Source: Bacteroidales bacterium
GTDB taxonomy: Bacteria > Bacteroidota > Bacteroidia > Bacteroidales > PUMT01
Direction of reading: 5' to 3'
DNA length: 35,746 nt
Assembly (NCBI GenBank): GCA_007132225.1
Contig: SLPB01000088.1
Coordinates: forward strand, 1-35,746
Below the pieces are notes generated by a model. That model made no database searches. It was not told the origin of the DNA and was given only the letters and a program-made list of their open reading frames with translations. The position numbers and the translations under genes are program-made. Of the stretch, positions 8,344 through 15,522 are shown one piece after another (position 1 is the stretch's first letter; the number at the start of each line of letters is the position of its first letter).

Positions 8344-9102
8344 ATGTTATACACTTTTATTCTGGTTGAACCCGCTGTCGCGGAAAATGTCGGTGCCAGT
8401 GCAAGAGCATTGAAGACCATGGGGTTTAACAGACTGGTAATTGTAAATTCTCAGGTCCATAAACAGCCGGAAGCACGATGGCTGGCCCATGGATCGACTG
8501 ATATACTGGATAATATTGAAGTTTTCAGAACACTTGAAGAAGCTGTAAAAGATATGGATATGGTAATAGGCACTACAGCAAAAAAGCGGCGGGTCCATAC
8601 AGATTACTACTTTTGCACTGAGATTCCCGGACTTATAAAGAGCAAGGCCACCATGCTGGAAAATGTGGCTCTTGTTTTCGGAAGGGAAGAGTCAGGCCTG
8701 ACCAATGAAGAGCTTAAGCTGTGCAATGTTTTCACCGGGGTCCCTATGAAAACGAAGTATCCATCACTTAACCTGGGCCAATCTGTCATGATATATGCCT
8801 GGGAATTATCAGAATCAATACCTGCTAAATCTGAACGGGTGCCAATAAATCCATCCAAAAGTTCTGTTGGCTCTTCTTTTACTGAAAGCCCCGTTCAGGC
8901 TTTATCCAGGCCTAAATTAAGACATTTCCGGAAGATGTCCAGCGATATTTTGATGAGGATAGGATATGAAAAAGAAAGTGCTGTTTTTTGCCGGATAAAG
9001 GAGAGGCTTGAGATGATGAGTGACAAGGATGCCGGACTCGTAATGTCGGTTTTTTCAAAACTTAAAGAGAATATTTCTGATATAAATGATGAAAAAATCT
9101 GA
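8344..9102 (+). CDS. TrmJ-family SPOUT RNA 2'-O-methyltransferase (YjtD/LasT-like)
   Basis: A 252-residue cytoplasmic SPOUT methyltransferase predicted to transfer methyl from S-adenosylmethionine to ribose 2'-OH of tRNA or rRNA. The three SpoU motifs are present: ENVGASARALKTMGF with the family Asn/Arg (about residues 14-28), LVFGREESGLTNEEL (about 117-131) and YPSLNLGQSVMIYAWEL (about 139-155), the last two building the knotted cofactor site. The EARWLAHGSTDILDN segment resembles Escherichia coli YjtD more than TrmJ itself. A C-terminal helical extension (about residues 165-252) follows. The RNA target is not deducible. Confidence 0.9.
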   Translation: MLYTFILVEPAVAENVGASARALKTMGFNRLVIVNSQVHKQPEARWLAHGSTDILDNIEVFRTLEEAVKDMDMVIGTTAKKRRVHTDYYFCTEIPGLIKSKATMLENVALVFGREESGLTNEELKLCNVFTGVPMKTKYPSLNLGQSVMIYAWELSESIPAKSERVPINPSKSSVGSSFTESPVQALSRPKLRHFRKMSSDILMRIGYEKESAVFCRIKERLEMMSDKDAGLVMSVFSKLKENISDINDEKI

Positions 9103-9177
9103 TAGTTTCAGGAGATGAAATGAAAATAGCTTCATGGTAAGGTCCATAACGAATAATGATTTACAAAAAATTTACTT

Positions 9178-9648
9178 GTGAATAAATTAAGTGCCGGTAT
9201 ATTGGCTTACAGGGGGGAAGGCAAGGATTATGAAGTGTTTCTGGTACACCCGGGCGGCCCGTTTTGGTCCAATAAAGACCTTCATGCATGGTCTGTTCCA
9301 AAAGGTGAACCAGAAGAAGATGAGGAGCTTTTTAATTCTGCAGTAAGAGAATTTAAGGAAGAAACCGGCTTTGATCTGTCCGGTAATTTTGTTACTCTTG
9401 ACCCGGTAAAGCAGCCAGGAGGGAAAATTATATATACCTGGGCAGTTAAAGCTGATTTGAATGCCTCCAAAATAAAAAGCAATACCATTGAAATAGAATG
9501 GCCTCCCAAATCAGGTAAGAAATTAGAAATTCCAGAAGTTGATAAGGCCGGTTGGTTTTCATTTGAGGAAGCCCGGCTTAAAATAATGAAGGGGCAGATA
9601 TCTATTCTGGAGCAGCTTGCCGAAAAGTTAGGAGTTAAAGATATTTAA
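9178..9648 (+). CDS. Nudix hydrolase
   Basis: A 156-residue cytoplasmic hydrolase of nucleoside diphosphates linked to another moiety. The Nudix box GX5EX7REUXEEXGU is perfect at residues 43-65 (begins GEPEED, ends REFKEETGF), giving the metal-binding glutamates. The N-terminus (SAGILAYR) and the HAWSVPKGE lead-in match the short NTP-pyrophosphohydrolase-like proteins encoded in many Bacteroidota. The start is a GTG; no in-frame ATG precedes it before a stop. It lies 75 bp after the methyltransferase and 26 bp before the peptidase, so all three may share a transcript. The substrate is unknown. Confidence 0.9.
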   Translation: MNKLSAGILAYRGEGKDYEVFLVHPGGPFWSNKDLHAWSVPKGEPEEDEELFNSAVREFKEETGFDLSGNFVTLDPVKQPGGKIIYTWAVKADLNASKIKSNTIEIEWPPKSGKKLEIPEVDKAGWFSFEEARLKIMKGQISILEQLAEKLGVKDI

Positions 9649-9674
9649 TAATCCTTTTAAAACAACCCATTTCA

Positions 9675-11051
9675 ATGACCAGATTTCTAATCATCATTTC
9701 ATTTTTGTATTTCGGTATTCAGCATACTTATTCCCAGGAAGAGACTGTTTCTGCCATTTTTGAAAATGCCCTTAATTCAAAAGTTGCATATGAGAATCTC
9801 AGGATACTTTGTGAAACAACAGAAGGCAGAATATCTGGCTCACCTGCTGCTGCGGCAGCTGTTGAGTTTACCAGGCAGATAATGGAAAATATGGATATTG
9901 ATTCAGTATATCTTCAGGAGATGATGGTTCCAAACTGGAAAAGGGAAGGTCCGGAGGTGGCGAGGATTATTTCAGCAGAACTTGGAAATCAGGATATCAA
10001 TGTTTTAGCACTTGGCCTTTCAGTAGGGACAGGGCCTCAGGGATTATCAGCTGAAATAGTGGAAATTCTGACCCTTGATGAACTTGAGCACCATGGACGG
10101 AAAGGACTGGAAAATAAAATAGTCTTTTTTAATCGCCCTGTTGATCAAAGCCATTATAACACTTTTGAAGGATATTCCGGTGCAGTTGACCAGCGTTTTC
10201 ATGGTCCTGCCATGGCTGCCGAATATGGGGCAGCAGCAGCAGTTATAAGATCCATTACAACCGCCGATCATGATTATCCACATACCGGTGTAACACGTTT
10301 CCGGGAAGACGGTAAAAACATCCCGGCCCTGGCTGTTAGTCCACATGGAGCCGATATACTGGAAACCTGGCTCAAAGCAGATCCGGAACTTAAACTCTTT
10401 TTGAGGTCAAATGCCAACCAGTTGCCTGATGTAGTGTCCTACAATGTAATAGGAGAGATCAGGGGAAGTGTCTATCCTGACCAGATAATAACAGTTGGCG
10501 GGCATCTTGATGCCTGGGATAATAGTCAGGGAGCACACGATGATGGAGCCGGATGTATGCAGTCGGTAGATGTGCTGCGTATTTTCCTGGAGCTGGGGAT
10601 ACAGCCTAAAAGAACTATTAGAGCTGTAATGTTTATGGATGAAGAAATATCTCAAAGGGGCGGAAGGAAATATGCCGAAGAGGCAAACCGGAAAAATGAA
10701 AAGCACTACTTCGCAATTGAGTCGGATCGGGGAGCATTTACTCCCCGGGGTTTTTCCATAGATGCCAGCGATGAAAGGATTGCAGATATAAGAGAACTAA
10801 AATCCTATTTTGAGCCTTATGGCATCCATGGGATTTTCAAAGGAAGCAGTGGAGTGGATATTTCCTTCCTTAGAAATTATTATGATATGCCACTTGCCGG
10901 GCTGGTAACAGATTCACAGCGCTATTTTGATCTGCATCATTCAGCCAATGACACATTTGATATGATAAACCGGAGAGAGATGCAGCTGGGCAGTGCAGCA
11001 ATGGCTTCGCTGATCTATCTTCTGGACCATCTTGACATATTGCAAGAGTAA
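9675..11051 (+). CDS. Secreted M28-family zinc aminopeptidase/carboxypeptidase Q-like
   Basis: A 458-residue protein with a signal peptide (residues 1-20, cut near TYSQ), so periplasmic or secreted. A protease-associated-type insert probably occupies about residues 120-250. The catalytic core carries the M28 ligands: GGHLDAWD (His277, Asp279), AHDDGAG (bridging Asp290), MDEE (catalytic Glu323 and zinc Glu324), ESDRG (Asp351) and a late DLHHSANDT histidine. Overall layout resembles plasma glutamate carboxypeptidase (carboxypeptidase Q), which cleaves dipeptides. All metal ligands are present, so it should be active. It is the last gene before a decayed stretch. Confidence 0.92.
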   Translation: MTRFLIIISFLYFGIQHTYSQEETVSAIFENALNSKVAYENLRILCETTEGRISGSPAAAAAVEFTRQIMENMDIDSVYLQEMMVPNWKREGPEVARIISAELGNQDINVLALGLSVGTGPQGLSAEIVEILTLDELEHHGRKGLENKIVFFNRPVDQSHYNTFEGYSGAVDQRFHGPAMAAEYGAAAAVIRSITTADHDYPHTGVTRFREDGKNIPALAVSPHGADILETWLKADPELKLFLRSNANQLPDVVSYNVIGEIRGSVYPDQIITVGGHLDAWDNSQGAHDDGAGCMQSVDVLRIFLELGIQPKRTIRAVMFMDEEISQRGGRKYAEEANRKNEKHYFAIESDRGAFTPRGFSIDASDERIADIRELKSYFEPYGIHGIFKGSSGVDISFLRNYYDMPLAGLVTDSQRYFDLHHSANDTFDMINRREMQLGSAAMASLIYLLDHLDILQE

Positions 11052-11052
11052 G

Positions 11053-11212
11053 TTGAGTTGAATATACTATGCTTCATTGTATTCCGGGTGGCTGTAACAG
11101 ACAGGTCCCGAATATAAATTCAGCCTGGGTAACCTTAACCCCATTCTGAGAGGCTTCCTTAATAATCCGAAGCTTCTCTTCTTTGGTAAATGTTCATTTA
11201 TTCATCATCATA
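11053..11212 (-). pseudogene. Remnant of IS3-family transposase OrfA
   Basis: Read on the minus strand from about 11212, the sequence gives MMNK, an in-frame TGA, then TFTKEEKLRIIKEASQNG and VKVT, the characteristic N-terminal helix-turn-helix opening of IS3-type OrfA proteins. A frame change follows, after which LYSG, YYS-like and EYNEA residues match the usual end of that helix-turn-helix. Roughly 50 codons remain. No OrfB, terminal inverted repeats or target duplication were recognised, so this is an old fragment, not a functional element. Confidence 0.7.
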
Positions 11213-11232
11213 AAAGTACAGATTTTGATCTA

Positions 11233-11240
11233 TATCTTTG
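11233..11240 (+). promoter_or_regulatory. Possible -7 box of the cassette-like lipoprotein gene
   Basis: TATCTTTG matches TAnnTTTG and lies about 68 bp before the ATG at 11309. No TTG is found at the expected -33 distance, so support is partial. Confidence 0.35.
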
Positions 11241-11277
11241 TCCGGTGATTTAAAGGGCCAATACAACATCCACCCGA

Positions 11278-11870
11278 CCGTTGGCGGCCATATATCAAAT
11301 TACAGAACATGAAAAAATTGATAACAATTGGAGTATTCATCTTTCTAACTTTTAATTTTTGTGATCAAAACAAAGAATATTTGTTAGACGCAGATAAAGC
11401 AGGTTTTTTTAAACGAAATATGCTTTTGGAACATGCTTTAGAAGCAGCCAAATCTAAATATGATGTTGAAAAATCATCAATTTCATTAGAAGGTGAAGAT
11501 TATGATATTTATAATATAAAGCTAGACGGCCAGTTGTTATTAAAATTAGAACCTGATTGTGAAAATGCATGCATAATATGGAGAATTTGGGTATACAGTG
11601 ACCTTTATAAAACAAATAAAGGAATTGGTGTTGGAAGCACAATAGAAGATATCCTGGAAAAATACAGTTTTAAATTTTTACAAACGGGAGGTGGTGGTTC
11701 AGTCTTTTTACAGCTTAATGAAATTGACATAAATCTGGAACTTGACCCAGAGGCGTTAACAGACGAGTGGTGGAAAAATGGAGCTAAATTCAAAGATTTA
11801 CCAAAAGATACAAAGGTTTCATTGATAATTCCATAATTCGGCCGCCAGTATGGTATAGCCAACAATATCC
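11278..11870. other. Possible cassette-like unit bounded by inverted TGGCGGCC repeats
   Basis: The lipoprotein ORF at 11309-11836 is bracketed by GTTGGCGGCC near 11279 and by GGCCGCCA near 11840 followed by GCCAAC near 11857. TGGCGGCC and GGCCGCCA are exact reverse complements, as are GTTGGC and GCCAAC. Integron cassettes begin after a GTTRRRY-type site and end with a complementary core site; a full attC hairpin was not recognised here. The assignment is speculative and is noted because an integron integrase gene lies at the right edge of the window. Confidence 0.25.
11309..11836 (+). CDS. Hypothetical lipoprotein, AT-rich, cassette-like
   Basis: A 175-residue protein of no family I recognise. 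The N-terminus (MKKLITIGVFIFLTFNFCDQ) is a short signal with a possible lipobox cysteine at residue 18. The body contains KGIGVGSTIEDILEKYSF, a phrase seen in many small Bacteroidota lipoproteins that act as secreted or immunity-like proteins, and a WWKNG segment near the end. The coding DNA is noticeably more AT-rich than the peptidase upstream, and the gene is bracketed by short inverted repeats, both suggesting transfer. No function is proposed. Confidence 0.65.
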   Translation: MKKLITIGVFIFLTFNFCDQNKEYLLDADKAGFFKRNMLLEHALEAAKSKYDVEKSSISLEGEDYDIYNIKLDGQLLLKLEPDCENACIIWRIWVYSDLYKTNKGIGVGSTIEDILEKYSFKFLQTGGGGSVFLQLNEIDINLELDPEALTDEWWKNGAKFKDLPKDTKVSLIIP

Positions 11871-12071
11871 GGACATGGTGGTAGTTTATCGCTCGCTGCT
11901 CTGCGGGGGCTTTGGTTGAGTATTCCGGACAAAGTGTGCAATGACCCCGGAAATGTGAAAGCTGAAATTCGGTATAAAAAAGCTATCATTATTAATACAG
12001 TTAGTAAGGTCACGTTACCGGAGGTTTTGCCTACATATAAAGAAAAAGCCATCAGATCCAACCAGGAATGA
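11859..12071 (+). pseudogene. Orphan C-terminal ORF remnant
   Basis: One frame stays open for 70 codons without a start codon and reads like protein, especially DKVCNDPGNVKAEIRYKKAI and INTVSKVTLPEVLPTYKEKA, ending IRSNQE before a TGA. The 3' end runs into a terminator-like hairpin. It may be the tail of a gene whose front was replaced when the preceding cassette-like unit arrived. The family is not recognised. Confidence 0.35.
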
Positions 12072-12081
12072 CGGCTTTTTC
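12042..12081. terminator. Bidirectional terminator-like hairpin
   Basis: GAAAAAGCC at 12042-12050 pairs with GGCTTTTTC at 12073-12081 (9 bp, 22-nt loop). The T-run on either strand suits termination of both the plus-strand remnant and, from the other side, the OsmC gene ending at 12112. Confidence 0.6.
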
Positions 12082-12111
12082 AATCAATTTACCAGAAGTG
12101 GTTTAACCTGA

Positions 12112-12564
12112 TTATACAGCTTCTTCATATTTTACTATTTCAACCTTTACTGGTGTTATATTCTGCAGGTTGTCACTTACCGGACAGCGGGTCTCCACTG
12201 CATGTAACCATTTGTCGAGTGTATCATCACCAGCATCACAATCCGGAGTTAATTTAATAACAATCTCCTTATAGCCCGCACGGTCTTCATCGCTCTTACC
12301 AAAAAGTTTGGCCGGATTCAGGTTTCCCTCAATATCGATCTTCAGGCTCCTTAGCTCAAAACCCATTTCTCCGGCAACAAGATGTCCCATTACATTAAGA
12401 CAACCTGCAAAGGCAGCCAGAACATACTCGACTGGATTTGGTGCAACGTCTGTACCTCCAAGGCTTTCAGGTTCATCTACAATTATCTCAAAGTTTCTGG
12501 CTTTTACAATTGTTTTTGCTGCGCTTGCACTCTGTGCATTTATACTGAACTTTAAATCTGACAT
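12112..12564 (-). CDS. OsmC-family peroxiredoxin-like protein (copy 1)
   Basis: A 150-residue cytoplasmic protein of the OsmC/Ohr superfamily, which reduces organic or lipid hydroperoxides using two cysteines. Cys55 sits in the APNPVEY...AFAGCLN motif and Cys127 in ETRCPVSDNL, the two conserved redox cysteines; the DRAGY segment is also typical. It belongs to the YhfA/OsmC-like branch more than Ohr. A Crp/Fnr-type regulator gene is divergent across a 162-bp spacer, suggesting control by it. A second copy, with the same length and motifs, is at 27060-27506. Confidence 0.92.
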   Translation of the reverse strand: MSDLKFSINAQSASAAKTIVKARNFEIIVDEPESLGGTDVAPNPVEYVLAAFAGCLNVMGHLVAGEMGFELRSLKIDIEGNLNPAKLFGKSDEDRAGYKEIVIKLTPDCDAGDDTLDKWLHAVETRCPVSDNLQNITPVKVEIVKYEEAV

Positions 12565-12611
12565 AGTTATTAGTTTTTGACGTTAGTTAATTAACAATAT
12601 TAATTGCAATA

Positions 12612-12638
12612 CAAAATTACCTGTTAATTAAATAACAA
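12612..12638 (-). promoter_or_regulatory. Probable promoter of osmC copy 1
   Basis: Minus-strand TAATTTTG (plus 12612-12619) fits the -7 box; a TTG complement lies at 12636-12638, slightly closer (16 bp) than the usual 19-21. The surrounding spacer is rich in TTAATTAA-type palindromes that could bind the divergent Crp/Fnr regulator. Confidence 0.4.
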
Positions 12639-12699
12639 TCCGTTTTGCCTGCATTGGGTATCACCGTTTCTATGATGTGGTTTTGCATCAATAAAAGAG

Positions 12700-12707
12700 T
12701 AATTTTG
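12700..12707 (+). promoter_or_regulatory. Probable -7 box of the crp/fnr-type gene
   Basis: TAATTTTG matches TAnnTTTG, 19 bp before the ATG. TTTTGCAT occurs twice here (12681 and 12703), possibly part of an operator. No well-spaced -33 TTG was found. Confidence 0.4.
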
Positions 12708-12726
12708 CATTATATGATATAATATT

Positions 12727-13392
12727 ATGGATGACGAAAAAAGCACCACTGAAAACTGGTCCTCAACTTTAAGCGAAGATGAGAGGGAACTTGTTATTGA
12801 GAACTCAACCCTTGTTACCTTTAAAAAGAATGAAACTATTATTAAACAGGGGTATATGGCTGATAATATTCTCTACCTTGAAAAAGGTTTGGTGAAACTC
12901 AGTGTCGATGACAAAATCCGGTCAACTGTATTTAAAATAGTTGCTGACGATACTTTCGTGGGATTGATGTGTTCGTTCGTTAAACGTACTGTCGATTTCT
13001 CGGCAGTTGCAATTAATCCTTCAACGATAAGGCTTATTGACAGGGATATTTTCGAGGGACTAATAAGGAATAATGGTGAATTCGCAGTTAGTGTTGTTTG
13101 TCGGATGTCAGCGATGACCAATAAAATTGTACACGATCTCATTTATCTTAGTCATAAACACGCTGATGGCGCTATCTGTACCATCCTGATGGAGCTATCT
13201 TTCATTTTTAAAAGTAATTCTTTCCAGATGCCATTCACCAGGATTGAGCTTGCCGACACGGTTGGTTACTCCAAAGAGAGCGTAATAACCTGTCTGTCAT
13301 CCCTGCAAAGGGAAAATATCATAAAAGCATCAGGAAAAAATATTGAGATTATTGATCCTAAACGGCTTGAAATTATTGCCCGTAACGGGTGA
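12727..13392 (+). CDS. Crp/Fnr-family transcriptional regulator
   Basis: A 221-residue cytoplasmic regulator. Residues about 20-125 form a cyclic-nucleotide-binding-type beta-roll (KKNETIIKQGYMADNILYLE, then KGLVKLSV), residues about 125-155 the long dimer helix, and residues about 170-215 the winged helix (FTRIELADTVGYSKESVITC, LSSLQRENII). There is no N-terminal cysteine cluster, so it is not an Fe-S oxygen sensor of the Fnr type; the ligand is unknown. It is divergent from osmC copy 1, which makes that gene its most likely target, perhaps in a redox response. Confidence 0.88.
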   Translation: MDDEKSTTENWSSTLSEDERELVIENSTLVTFKKNETIIKQGYMADNILYLEKGLVKLSVDDKIRSTVFKIVADDTFVGLMCSFVKRTVDFSAVAINPSTIRLIDRDIFEGLIRNNGEFAVSVVCRMSAMTNKIVHDLIYLSHKHADGAICTILMELSFIFKSNSFQMPFTRIELADTVGYSKESVITCLSSLQRENIIKASGKNIEIIDPKRLEIIARNG

Positions 13393-13475
13393 TTTAGCAT
13401 TGCTGCCAAACACACCACAGACAGATACGATGTAATGAATAGATAGTAAAATGACAGGAAACTAAGAACACCTGG

Positions 13476-13493
13476 CAAGGAATCAATTCCTTG
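13476..13493. promoter_or_regulatory. Inverted repeat upstream of the MNT remnant
   Basis: CAAGGAAT and ATTCCTTG are perfect inverted 8-bp arms around CA, about 45 bp before the start of the broken nucleotidyltransferase gene. Size and place fit an operator of a self-regulated module, but a hairpin after the regulator gene is also possible. Confidence 0.35.
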
Positions 13494-13525
13494 AATTTGG
13501 AGTAACTGACAAATATAAAATTGGG

Positions 13526-13533
13526 TATATTTG
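13526..13533 (+). promoter_or_regulatory. -7 box abutting the MNT start codon
   Basis: TATATTTG ends four bases before the ATG at 13538, the same distance as in the higB gene at 32830. Transcription would start at or near the start codon, giving a leaderless message. Confidence 0.45.
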
Positions 13534-13537
13534 CTCG

Positions 13538-13785
13538 ATGGACAAAAACGATAAAATATTTAATTGAATTCTTGCAGTAATTAATAACCAATATCCGGAT
13601 TCTGAGGTTTATCCTTGTGGTTCCCGGGCGCGAGGCGATAATAATTCAGTATCTGATTGGGATTTGATTAGTCTATAAATTACCCGGAGATTCCATTTAC
13701 ACTTGAAACAGAAGTTTTGGAAGATATTTATGAAAAATAACTTGAGACCGGAGAGTTAATTTATTCACTAATTCGTAATGGCTAA
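13538..13785 (+). pseudogene. Broken minimal nucleotidyltransferase (MNT/MntA-like)
   Basis: Starting at the ATG, the sequence reads MDKNDKIFN, a TGA, then ILAVINNQYPDSEVYPCGSR and ARGDNNSVSDWDLI. GSRARGD plus SDWDL is the polymerase-beta-type active site of small nucleotidyltransferases that act as MntA antitoxins with HEPN toxins. A frameshift follows, after which the neighbouring frame reads INYPEIPFTLETEVLEDIYE and ETGELIYSLIRNG, interrupted by a TAA. At least two stops and one frameshift are present, so no full protein is made. No intact HEPN gene is beside it. Confidence 0.8.
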
Positions 13786-13809
13786 TAAAGTTGTAAGTTT
13801 TAAAAAATA

Positions 13810-13969
13810 ATGTCAATCACATTAGAGCCAATAGGAATAATTTACACCACTTTTAGATATTAAGCCATACGTTCCTGATTTTTACATTCACAAAACAGAA
13901 AAAAACGGTTGGGTTGATAATAAAACTGATAATCTTAATAAAACTAAATCAGATAAAAGATTTGAATAA
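13810..13969 (+). pseudogene. trmO: Internally deleted TrmO/TsaA (tRNA m6t6A37 methyltransferase) gene
   Basis: The first codons read MSITLEPIGIIYT, the conserved opening of TrmO (TsaA/YaeB) proteins. The sequence then jumps, in another frame, to PLLDIKPYVPDF and a GW...RFE-type ending, the conserved C-terminus of the short TrmO form. About two thirds of the protein, including most of the cofactor-binding barrel, is missing, with the junction near 13845. TrmO methylates t6A at position 37 of tRNA. This copy cannot be functional. Confidence 0.75.
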
Positions 13970-13984
13970 ACAATCTTCTCTAAG

Positions 13985-14187
13985 AATACATGGCTATGAA
14001 AGATAATGGAATCTACAAACATGCAATTTTTCATACTGTAGATTAAACTTTCAGGCAACTCAAAACAATTGAATTTAAAGGGTTCAGTTCATACCAATCG
14101 ATTTTGAAAATGGGCCAGGATAAGGTTGAAGCCCTACTCCCCTAAATTAATAAGGAGAGTTGGTTTTCAGCAGAAGCATTAAAATAA
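13985..14187 (+). pseudogene. Unrecognised decayed ORF before the desulfurase
   Basis: Two stretches read like protein: KDNGIYKHAIFHTVD, then after a stop RQLKTIEFKGFSSYQSILKM followed by GQDKVEALLP, a single TAA, and INKESWFSAEALK with a final TAA at 14185, six bases before the desulfurase ATG. The pattern suggests a once-intact small gene in the same transcript as the desulfurase. I cannot name the family. Confidence 0.4.
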
Positions 14188-14193
14188 TTCGAT

Positions 14194-15333
14194 ATGATAA
14201 AGCCGGTTTATCTCGACTATAACGCCACTACACCTATCGATCCGGAAGTGGGGAAGGAAATGAATCTATTTATTGATTCTCATTATGGAAACCCTTCCAG
14301 TTCCTATGCCATAGGCAGGCTCAACAAGAACGCTATTAATTTTGCCCGGAAACAAGTTGCAGATTTAATAAATGCCAATCCTGATGAAATCATATTTACA
14401 TCATGCGCAACAGAATCCAATAACCTGGCTATTCTCGGCGTCTTAAAAGCACAACCAGGCAAACATCTTATTACATCGGCAATCGAGCACCCTGCAGTAA
14501 TTGAAGTATGTAAACATCTGGAATCGCAAGGATATGAAATTACATACCTTCCGGTTGACAGAACTGGCAGGATTAACCTTCAGGACGTTGAAAAGGCTAT
14601 TCGTCCGGATACCGCGCTAATAACCATTATGCACGCCAATAATGAAGTTGGCACAATTCAACCAATTACCGAAACAGCAGTAATTGCAAAAAAACACAAC
14701 ATAATTTTTCATACCGATGCCGCTCAATCAGCTGCCAAGATCGAAACAGATGTTTCAAAACTGGGTGTCGGTTTACTCACTGTTGCCGGGCATAAATTAT
14801 ATGCTCCTAAAGGGATAGGTGCATTGTATTTAAAAAAGGGTGTAAATATCAAAAACATCATGTATGGAGCAAGTCAGGAAAAAGGCCTGAGACCGGGAAC
14901 CGAAAATGTAATTCATATTATAGCATTAGGCAAAGCCTGCGAAATTGCAAAACGTGATTTTGAAAGAAATTATAAAACGATGCTCTTGTCAAGAGACCGG
15001 CTAATAGATGGTTTAAAATCAAAACCTAATGTTGAGTTTGAAATAAACGGAGACTTATCAAACTCCCTTCCGAATACTATCAGCATCTCATTCAACGGTG
15101 TTGATGCCCATACTTTAGCTTCTCTGACCGGGGATGAAATATACATTTCCACTGGTTCTGCATGTCATGCCGATTCCGTTGAGATTTCACCGGTGCTAAA
15201 AGCTATGGATATTGATTTGAAAATGGCTACCGGGACGGTTCGTATTTCAACCGGAAGATTTACAACTAATGATGAAGTCGACAGGGCCGTTGAAATCATT
15301 ACAAAAACTGTCATTAAATTACAGACCAGATAA
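14194..15333 (+). CDS. Cysteine desulfurase, NifS class, resembling selenocysteine lyase
   Basis: A 379-residue PLP enzyme that removes sulfur (or selenium) from cysteine (selenocysteine). Key parts: YLDYNATTPIDPEV at the N-terminus, EHPAV with the PLP-stacking His99, HTDAAQ with Asp175, AGHKLYAPKG with the Schiff-base Lys201, RPGTENV near 233, and the catalytic loop STGSACHAD with Cys324. The opening phrase, the ISPVL after the loop and the lack of a zinc- or scaffold-binding tail recall vertebrate-type selenocysteine lyase as well as NifS. It is the only intact gene in about 3.5 kb of decayed DNA, with degraded genes of tRNA metabolism beside it. Sulfur acceptor unknown. Confidence 0.9.
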   Translation: MIKPVYLDYNATTPIDPEVGKEMNLFIDSHYGNPSSSYAIGRLNKNAINFARKQVADLINANPDEIIFTSCATESNNLAILGVLKAQPGKHLITSAIEHPAVIEVCKHLESQGYEITYLPVDRTGRINLQDVEKAIRPDTALITIMHANNEVGTIQPITETAVIAKKHNIIFHTDAAQSAAKIETDVSKLGVGLLTVAGHKLYAPKGIGALYLKKGVNIKNIMYGASQEKGLRPGTENVIHIIALGKACEIAKRDFERNYKTMLLSRDRLIDGLKSKPNVEFEINGDLSNSLPNTISISFNGVDAHTLASLTGDEIYISTGSACHADSVEISPVLKAMDIDLKMATGTVRISTGRFTTNDEVDRAVEIITKTVIKLQTR

Positions 15334-15522
15334 AACACTAAGGTCATAAAAGCCTTTATTTTCATCAAACTTTTTTAGCCCAGCGCTATTCGAAGGCAGG
15401 TCGCCAAAACTCCGCAAGCCAATACATTACCAAAGCTTTATTAAGGAACCTTTATATTCCAGCCGGACTCATCCAAATAATTTGATAACTTTCTCAAGCA
15501 AAGAGTAATCGGTCAATAATTA

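Noticed and set aside
10725-10750. GC-rich hairpin (GGGGAG...CTCCCC) inside the M28 gene
   Set aside because: It lies within well-conserved coding sequence and has no T-run, so it is not a terminator.
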